Under the pieces are notes generated by a model. It was not told where the DNA came from. It was given only the letters and a program-made list of their open reading frames with translations, and made no database searches. A stretch of DNA of 64,000 nucleotides from Chitinophagales bacterium (GTDB lineage Bacteria; Bacteroidota; Bacteroidia; Chitinophagales; UBA2359). The position numbers and the translations under genes were made by a program. Shown here piece after piece: positions 58,258-64,000 of this stretch (its first letter is position 1; each line of letters starts with the position of its first letter). The DNA lies in assembly GCA_020636475.1 (NCBI GenBank), contig JACJXU010000011.1, positions 1 through 64,000 of the forward strand, in the 5' to 3' direction.

Positions 58258-59652
58258 TTATTGCCAATAAATTTTTTGGGTAATTATATTTGCGTGATGC
58301 TCGTTCAATAATTTCACCACATACATCGCTGCCGGAAGTTCGTTTTCCATTGATATGGAAACGTTTTCTTGACCAAACAATGTTTTACTGGCTATCATTT
58401 TTCCGTCTAAGGCAAAAATTTCTACACTTTTTACGGTTTGTGGTAAATTCCGCAGCCACAAAACATTGCCAGCCTGCTGCCATACAATTTTATCCAAAAC
58501 AATGTTTTCCACGCCTATCACTTCACAATCTACCAACACATCTTCGCTGTAAGTAGTCGTTTGCCCGGCGGCATCTGTTACCGTCAGGGCTACATTGTAC
58601 GTTCCATTGTCGGCAAACTGATGTACTGGCGCAAGCGTTTGTGCTGTTTCGCTGCCATCGCCAAAATCCCACAAATACACAAGTTGCGTACCTTCGCTAT
58701 TATTGGCAAATGTTACCGTTTGGTCGGGACAACTCACATTCGCTTCAAAAGTTACCAAAGGAGCTTGGGGCGCATTGATATATTGCAAAAAAATAGGTTT
58801 CGCCGGTTCTTGTGCTACATTGAGATTAACAGTAGCCAGCGGATAATTTTTTTCTTTGGCATAAAAACGAATATTTTGCGTTTGAAAAGTAGTATCAATA
58901 TAAGGAATGGGTAAAATGTTTTGTACCAACTCTTCGGGAACAGGCACTTCAAAACCAAAAATATCTATAAAAAACCCCGAAGTAGCATGAATATCACTCC
59001 ATTCGTTGTAGCGAAGCACTTGGTCTTGGCTATTGGGCAAAATCAACTCGCCAAATCCGTCAATTTGGGTTTGTGTATTAATGGCTACATCTATTCTGTA
59101 AATAAGTGTATCAATTTCCACCCGAAAAGTGAGCTCAGAATCTGCGGTGAAATTGTCATTATACTCTCCTACCGAAAAAAAGCGATATGGCGGGTCGGCG
59201 GTGAAAAACAGCGGCTCATTAAAACCAATAAACGAAGCATCTAACTGCATTCCATCTAAGTAAACATTTCCTTCGGCATCTTTGCTATAAAAAGCCTGTG
59301 CTTGCGGCTCCGGCGTATTTTCACCCGTAAGCGAAATATCTATGCCCAAAAGCTGCGCCAAAGTACCATTTTGCGTGAGCGTAGCATTTTCAAAAGGAAA
59401 AGCAGGTGCCTCATTGCCTAAAAAATGAAGATTAAAATAATTTTCCGACAATGGCACGTTCGTAAAATCCCAAGTTTGGGTATAGTCGGCACTTATACCA
59501 ACAATTATTAACGGATTATTAGCTGTACTAACGATTGCCTGTGTATCTGCTTGTGGCAAATCGGCGGCTTCAATGCTTATTTGCGCTTGCGCAAACTGAA
59601 ATACACCGCAAAAAGTGCTTATTAATAGAAGAAGTGCGTAATTTTTTTTCAT
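58258..59652 (-). CDS. secreted PKD-domain protein with C-terminal sorting domain
   Basis: The protein (464 aa) has a signal peptide (ending FAQAQ), a ~270-residue beta-rich domain I do not recognise (QTWDFTNVPLSENYFNLHFL), a PKD domain (~300-385: YLWDFGDGSETAQTLAPVHQF), and a short C-terminal region with MENELPAAMYVVKLLNEH resembling a T9SS type A domain, though its usual PNP motif is replaced by VLDKIVWQ. Tentatively T9SS cargo. Confidence 0.65.
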   Translation of the reverse strand: MKKNYALLLLISTFCGVFQFAQAQISIEAADLPQADTQAIVSTANNPLIIVGISADYTQTWDFTNVPLSENYFNLHFLGNEAPAFPFENATLTQNGTLAQLLGIDISLTGENTPEPQAQAFYSKDAEGNVYLDGMQLDASFIGFNEPLFFTADPPYRFFSVGEYNDNFTADSELTFRVEIDTLIYRIDVAINTQTQIDGFGELILPNSQDQVLRYNEWSDIHATSGFFIDIFGFEVPVPEELVQNILPIPYIDTTFQTQNIRFYAKEKNYPLATVNLNVAQEPAKPIFLQYINAPQAPLVTFEANVSCPDQTVTFANNSEGTQLVYLWDFGDGSETAQTLAPVHQFADNGTYNVALTVTDAAGQTTTYSEDVLVDCEVIGVENIVLDKIVWQQAGNVLWLRNLPQTVKSVEIFALDGKMIASKTLFGQENVSISMENELPAAMYVVKLLNEHHANIITQKIYWQ

Positions 59653-59683
59653 AGTTTATAATTTTTATTGGCAAATGAAGAAT

Positions 59684-62143
59684 TTATTTCGATAAGATGA
59701 GGGTATGCGAAACGGTTTCAGGATTGGGTTGCGGATTATCTAAAAACAATAGTTCAAAATAATTTCCCTTATCCCAAGCTGCTACGCCATTATCATAAAA
59801 CGCACTGCCCGGATTGCCGGAAGCTCCGCCGGGAAAAACGCCCCAAGCCTTTACGGGTTTTTCCAAAGAAACGACCATTCGCCACGAAGGTCCGGTCGTT
59901 CCGGTATAAGCATTTACGCAGCTTGCATCGCCGCCTGTTTCCAGCATTTTGCTGCTAAAAGGAGCTAATTGCGCCAAATGTGGAATAGTTTTATTCCTAA
60001 AAGTAGCCAGCGTAGGAAACTGGTTGTTGTTTTCCGATTTCCACTTTTCAATGCGGCTCACCATTTCCAAAAACGCTTCGGTAACTATATCGGCGGCGGT
60101 TTCGCGTTGTGGCGTTGCGGTATTGTCGAAAAAGAAATTCTCGGGATTTTCTGCCAACAGAGCCGTTGTCCGCCACGATTTGGGCATTTCTATGGCAATA
60201 CTGTCTTGCAAACGATACATTTCGTCCCAAGTTTTTTCGTAAAACAACTGATACCATTGGTCGAATAATACCGGAGCCGCTTTGTTGGCATCGAAGTCGT
60301 ATTTCCATGCCTGCAAAAGCTCTACATAAATCTGCGCTTCATTTCCCAAATGGTTTTGCTGTAAGTTTTGCAACAACAAAGGCAATGCGGCTTCTGCTTT
60401 TATACTATAGGTACTATTTTGCAAATGCTGCATAAAATCAATATCAATACTATCGTTGGCATTGAGTTGTCGGTTTAGATAATTGCCTCTGTACGAGGCA
60501 TAGTTTCCACTTAGCGCGTAAGGATAGCGTTCAGAAGTAGTACGCTGATTTGCCGAAACAACATAATTGCTGTCGGGATTATACACTTTGGGCATTCGCC
60601 GAGGAGCGATATATTCTTTCCACTGATTTTTGGAAGAATCGCCGCGCTGTACAAATCGGCTGTGCGAAAGTGAACTAATAGGCACTTTTCCTTGCACTAC
60701 CATACCCACATTTCCGCTTACATCGGCATAGGCAAAGTTTTGGGCAGGAATGGCGTGATTTTCCAAAGCCTTAGAAAACTCGGCAAAGTTCTTTGCCATA
60801 TTTACTTGTAAAAAAGCGGTAAGTTCATTGGTTTGCGGTACATCAAACGCCAGCCAATGCTCGGCAATATTGGTTACTTTGGCATCGCGCTCGTTGCTTT
60901 CTTTCATTACGGGCCCCCACACAGTGTAGCGAATAGTGTCGTAAACCGTTTCTCCATTTTTTACAACTATTTTTTCCGCACGTTTATTCACTTCGCGATA
61001 CATGCCGTCCAAAAGATACTCGTTTTTCCAATCATCTTTCCAAGTTATTTGGTAATAGTCGGCAACGTCCCATTCTGTGTTGGTGAGTCCCCAAGCAATA
61101 TTATCATTAAAACCAATAACCACACCCGGAACGCCGGGCAAAGAAACGCCATAGACATTGGCTTGCGGTATGTGCAACTGAATTTCGTACCAAATGCTGG
61201 GCAAACTAAGTTGCAAGTGCGGGTCGTTGCAAAGAATAGCATATCCTTGTGCTGTTTTGGTAGCAGTTACTGCCCAATTATTGCTACCAATGGCAGTTTC
61301 ATCGGGAAAAACGCCTACTTGCGTTGGAGGCGAAGGCGTAACTTTTACAGAATCGATTGGAACACTTTGCAAAAGCGGTAAAGTATCCTTGAGATTGGTA
61401 AATTCCTGCCAAATTTCTTGGTCGGGAATGATGGGAATGTCTTGCGGATTGTAGGGCGGATACAAAAAATCGTACACCTGCCCACCGAAAACTTGGCGTG
61501 CGTGTGTAGCTGCAATGTCGTTGGAATTGGTAGCTAAGGTTTCTACCATTGCTACATAATAAAGTGCCGTTTTTAGCGGAGTCCATTCTTCAGGACTAAA
61601 GCCCATCAGTTTGTATTCGATAGGATAATCGGCAGGAGAAAGTTGATGAATATAGGCGTTTATTCCTTCGCAATATGCTTTGAGCAAAGGGAATTGTTTT
61701 ATATCTTTTCGCCAAGATTCGGCAATGGTTTCGGCGGAAGCCAATAATCCGGCGCGGCGTTTTCCCAAATCGAATTGTAAGGCTTTTTCACCAATAATCT
61801 CGGAAATGCGTCCTGCTGTGGCGCGCGTGGTAAAATCCATTTGCCAGAGGCGGTCTTTTGCTGTAACGTAGCCTTGTGCGAACAGGACATCGCTGATATT
61901 TTGCGCAAAAATATGCGGCACTTGGCGTTGGTCGTACACAATGCTTACATCTTCTTGAATACCTTGCAATTTTAGGCTTTCATTTTGGTAATGCACGGGA
62001 GCATTTTTCCAAAATCCTGAAAAAGGACTTAGCAAAGGAGCTATTGCCGGAACATCTTTGTTACTGAGATGCCAAGGTTTGTTTAGCGCGTAAACCCATA
62101 GAAAAGTCAAGGCAGCAAAAAAAAGCAGTCGGATAATTTTCAT
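59684..62143 (-). CDS. penicillin-acylase-family (S45) N-terminal nucleophile hydrolase
   Basis: The protein (819 aa) has an N-terminal membrane or signal helix (LLFFAALTFLWVYAL) and the S45 architecture. The A-chain region has VSIVYDQRQVPHIFAQN and DRLWQMDFTTRATAGRISEI, a spacer follows, then the autoprocessing Gly286-Ser287 in AIGSNNWAVTATKT where Ser287 becomes the B-chain N-terminal nucleophile. Later motifs are WGLTNTEWDVADYY and IPAQNFAYADVSGNVG. Such enzymes hydrolyse acyl-amides such as N-acyl homoserine lactones or beta-lactam side chains; the substrate here is unknown. Confidence 0.88.
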   Translation of the reverse strand: MKIIRLLFFAALTFLWVYALNKPWHLSNKDVPAIAPLLSPFSGFWKNAPVHYQNESLKLQGIQEDVSIVYDQRQVPHIFAQNISDVLFAQGYVTAKDRLWQMDFTTRATAGRISEIIGEKALQFDLGKRRAGLLASAETIAESWRKDIKQFPLLKAYCEGINAYIHQLSPADYPIEYKLMGFSPEEWTPLKTALYYVAMVETLATNSNDIAATHARQVFGGQVYDFLYPPYNPQDIPIIPDQEIWQEFTNLKDTLPLLQSVPIDSVKVTPSPPTQVGVFPDETAIGSNNWAVTATKTAQGYAILCNDPHLQLSLPSIWYEIQLHIPQANVYGVSLPGVPGVVIGFNDNIAWGLTNTEWDVADYYQITWKDDWKNEYLLDGMYREVNKRAEKIVVKNGETVYDTIRYTVWGPVMKESNERDAKVTNIAEHWLAFDVPQTNELTAFLQVNMAKNFAEFSKALENHAIPAQNFAYADVSGNVGMVVQGKVPISSLSHSRFVQRGDSSKNQWKEYIAPRRMPKVYNPDSNYVVSANQRTTSERYPYALSGNYASYRGNYLNRQLNANDSIDIDFMQHLQNSTYSIKAEAALPLLLQNLQQNHLGNEAQIYVELLQAWKYDFDANKAAPVLFDQWYQLFYEKTWDEMYRLQDSIAIEMPKSWRTTALLAENPENFFFDNTATPQRETAADIVTEAFLEMVSRIEKWKSENNNQFPTLATFRNKTIPHLAQLAPFSSKMLETGGDASCVNAYTGTTGPSWRMVVSLEKPVKAWGVFPGGASGNPGSAFYDNGVAAWDKGNYFELLFLDNPQPNPETVSHTLILSK

Positions 62144-62278
62144 AAAAATTGTTTGAAAAGTAAATTTCTTACGGTAAGATAGGAGAAACTTAGGAGTTGT
62201 ACAAATTCTGCTTGGGTTTGTATTGAAATATGGCTAAAAAGTGTGTGTTTGTGCTTGTCTAAAATTTTTATATTTTCT

Positions 62279-63028
62279 CTAAAAAACTTCCAATCTTTTG
62301 ATAAGTGCATCTTTGCGGCGGCGGGCTATCGGAATTTCGTTTCCATCTTCCATTAGCAAAAAACCACCGTCTTCTTTGATAAACTTGCTTATTCTATGCA
62401 AATTGATGATATGCGATTTGTGAATTTTGAAAAACATATTTTGCGGCAATAATTCTTCGAGGGCAGACAGTGTTTTGTTGAGCAAGGCTTTTTTAGGGAA
62501 ATTTTCGGCGATAAAAATATTAGTGTAGTTGTCGTTGGCTTCGCAGCGGATAATTTTTTGTATTTCAATAAATTCCATGCCATCTGGCGTGAGTACGCCT
62601 ATTTTTTTGAATGAATTTTGGGTGTAGTTTTCCATCAAAGCAGCAACTTTCTGTTCTATAAACCGATTGAGGTTGCGGGGTGAAACTTTGTTTACGGCTT
62701 TTACCAACAATTCGGGGTCAATGGGTTTGAGCAAGTAGTCGATTGCCGAATACTCGAAAGCTTTGAGGGAGAACTGGTCGTAGGCAGTGGTGAATATTAC
62801 TTCAAAATTGATTTTGGACAGTTTTTTTAAAAAATCGAAACCTGTTCCGTCCGGCATTTGAATATCCAGAAAAACAATGTCTAAAACTTCTGTCTGCTGC
62901 ACTTTTTGCAGGGCTTCGTGTACATTTTGCGCTTCGGAAACAACTTCTACCTGCGGGCAAAACATAGCAAGTGTATGCTGTAAAATAGCTCTACTTTCTT
63001 TTTCGTCGTCAACGATTAGGGCTTTCAT
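62279..63028 (-). CDS. LytTR-family response regulator
   Basis: The protein (249 aa) has a canonical receiver domain (DD at 7-8, phosphoacceptor Asp55 in VFLDIQMPDGTG, TAYDQFSLKAFEYSAIDYLLKP) and a C-terminal LytTR DNA-binding domain (IIRCEANDNYTNIFI, FKIHKSHIINLHRIS, IPIARRRKDALI). It is encoded 24 bp after the histidine kinase gene (on the minus strand), so it is the cognate partner. Confidence 0.93.
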   Translation of the reverse strand: MKALIVDDEKESRAILQHTLAMFCPQVEVVSEAQNVHEALQKVQQTEVLDIVFLDIQMPDGTGFDFLKKLSKINFEVIFTTAYDQFSLKAFEYSAIDYLLKPIDPELLVKAVNKVSPRNLNRFIEQKVAALMENYTQNSFKKIGVLTPDGMEFIEIQKIIRCEANDNYTNIFIAENFPKKALLNKTLSALEELLPQNMFFKIHKSHIINLHRISKFIKEDGGFLLMEDGNEIPIARRRKDALIKRLEVF

Positions 63029-63052
63029 TTTTGTTGTATATAGGTTTGTTTT

Positions 63053-64000
63053 TTACAAGGAAATATACTGCAATGGAAGCAATATTACAAGCTTGGTTCC
63101 TAAGGAATTGCCATTTTTGTCCATTAAATCTTCGTATTTTACACTTACTTCGGTGGCTAATTCTTTGTTTAGCGCAGCTAATCTTTCTTCCGTTACGCGT
63201 GTACCCATACTTTGGTGCGTGTTGGTAAGGTTTTGTTTCAATTCTTGGGCTTTTTTTCGCCCAATGCCGTTATCTTCGACCGTGCAAACAAGCGATTCTT
63301 CCTTGTCGTCTATATCAAAAGAAACGGTAATTTTTCCATTTTCTATACCTTTCATTCCATGCAAAATGGCGTTTTCGATGTAGGGTTGCAAAATCATGGG
63401 AGGAATTTGCATTAGGTCGGGTTCTATTTCTTCGTCTATGTTTATTTCAAATTCAAAACTCCCGTCAAAGCGCGCCTGTTCGATGCTCATATAGTTTCGG
63501 ATAAATTCCACTTCGCGGTCAATACTGATAAATTGCACATCGCTGCCGTTCAGAATTTGACGCATCAGTTGGGCAAATTTTGCAATGAATTTCATGGCTT
63601 TTATGTTATCGTTTTTCGCCACAAAACTTTGAATAGCATTAAGCGTATTGAAAATAAAATGTGGATTCATCTGGCTGCGCAGGGCTTTGAGTTTCAGTTC
63701 CACATTTTCGCGCTCTTTGCGCTCTGTTTCAAACTTTATCTGGTATTTGGCAACTTCTTTTCGTTTTTCCTCGCTTAAATATTTTTCTCTTGTGATTAAG
63801 GTTTCCTGCGATAAAGCAAAAGCCGTAGCATAATCGTTGGTTTTCAGGGCAAGTGCTATCATTTGCTCATTGATAGATGGAACGCGCATGATGGCAATTT
63901 TCAAACAAATTTCTTTTGCTTTAGTAAGATGGTGAAGCGCATTATCCAATTCATTGAGGTGCAAATAAGCTGCCCCAAGAATGTGATGTGCGTAAGCTAT
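63053..64000 (-). CDS. LytS-type sensor histidine kinase, 5' end beyond window
   Basis: The frame is open to the window end, so the N-terminus is missing. The visible part begins with TPR-like helices (AAYLHLNELDNALHHLTKAK), then a coiled-coil, then a His_kinase domain with the phosphorylated His in QMNPHFIFNTLNAIQSFV, an N box (PYIENAILHGMKG) and an ATP lid (VEDNGIGRKKA). This is the standard Bacteroidota arrangement of TPR sensor plus LytS-type kinase. It pairs with the LytTR regulator downstream. Confidence 0.92.
   Translation of the reverse strand: MAYAHHILGAAYLHLNELDNALHHLTKAKEICLKIAIMRVPSINEQMIALALKTNDYATAFALSQETLITREKYLSEEKRKEVAKYQIKFETERKERENVELKLKALRSQMNPHFIFNTLNAIQSFVAKNDNIKAMKFIAKFAQLMRQILNGSDVQFISIDREVEFIRNYMSIEQARFDGSFEFEINIDEEIEPDLMQIPPMILQPYIENAILHGMKGIENGKITVSFDIDDKEESLVCTVEDNGIGRKKAQELKQNLTNTHQSMGTRVTEERLAALNKELATEVSVKYEDLMDKNGNSLGTKLVILLPLQYISL

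Overview
The window is a piece of a Bacteroidota genome. The evidence is type IX secretion (T9SS) C-terminal sorting domains on at least six proteins, PKD-type extracellular proteins, TAnnTTTG-type promoter boxes, LytTR regulators paired with LytS-type kinases, and families typical of the phylum (DUF3667, DUF6624, Omp28-like). The mix of long secreted proteins and a CHU_C-tailed adhesin suggests the Chitinophagia/Saprospiria/Cytophagia side of the phylum, but no rRNA or other strong taxonomic marker is present, so I do not name a genus.

Layout. 0-1.8 kb: small secreted proteins and gene remnants. 1.8-2.8 kb: a lone DppB/OppB-type permease. 3.0-14.6 kb: a co-directional signalling island with a LytTR protein, two FHA proteins (each also carrying a zinc-ribbon), an acidic single-pass membrane protein, a lipoprotein, a secreted papain-like protease, three membrane Ser/Thr kinases each ending in an FGE-sulfatase (C-type-lectin-like) domain, and a PP2C phosphatase. 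Two of the kinase genes belong to a 1745-bp tandem duplication with no visible differences, which created a hybrid gene. 14.7-15.9 kb: shikimate kinase and a YwqK/MORN-type lipoprotein. 16.2-24.1 kb (minus): a T9SS subtilase, a di-haem cytochrome c peroxidase lipoprotein and a T9SS endonuclease/exonuclease/phosphatase-family protein. 24.5-27.9 kb: a DUF6624 protein, two membrane proteins and a GT2 glycosyltransferase. 28.1-36.8 kb: a large repeat adhesin, a GT9 glycosyltransferase, pdhB, a DUF423 gene, a GxxExxY gene and the start of gcvP. All six are broken by small indels, mostly in homopolymers, which points to a poorly polished stretch of assembly rather than six real pseudogenes. 36.8-43 kb: the rest of gcvP, a small conserved gene, comF, ligA and a YceI lipoprotein. 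43-47.8 kb: three T9SS cargo proteins, two of them thioredoxin-like and divergently transcribed. 47.9-53.2 kb (minus): panC, an L,D-transpeptidase, lepA and a ctp protease. 53.4-58.2 kb: tRNA-Leu(UAG), tig, clpP, clpX and a beta-lactamase-family hydrolase. 58.3-64 kb (minus): a PKD protein, a penicillin-acylase-family hydrolase, and a LytTR response regulator with its LytS-type kinase, which runs off the window end.

How the genes work together. The strongest candidate for an unusual system is the 3.0-14.6 kb island. Its parts make a complete phospho-signalling circuit: kinases with extracytoplasmic lectin-fold sensors, FHA phosphothreonine readers, a PP2C eraser, and a LytTR DNA-binding output, together with a secreted protease and a lipoprotein. 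The C-termini of the sensor domains resemble the variable regions of diversity-generating retroelement targets, but no reverse transcriptase or template repeat is visible here and the base-change pattern does not fit a single template. The rest of the window is ordinary metabolism, protein quality control and secreted T9SS cargo.
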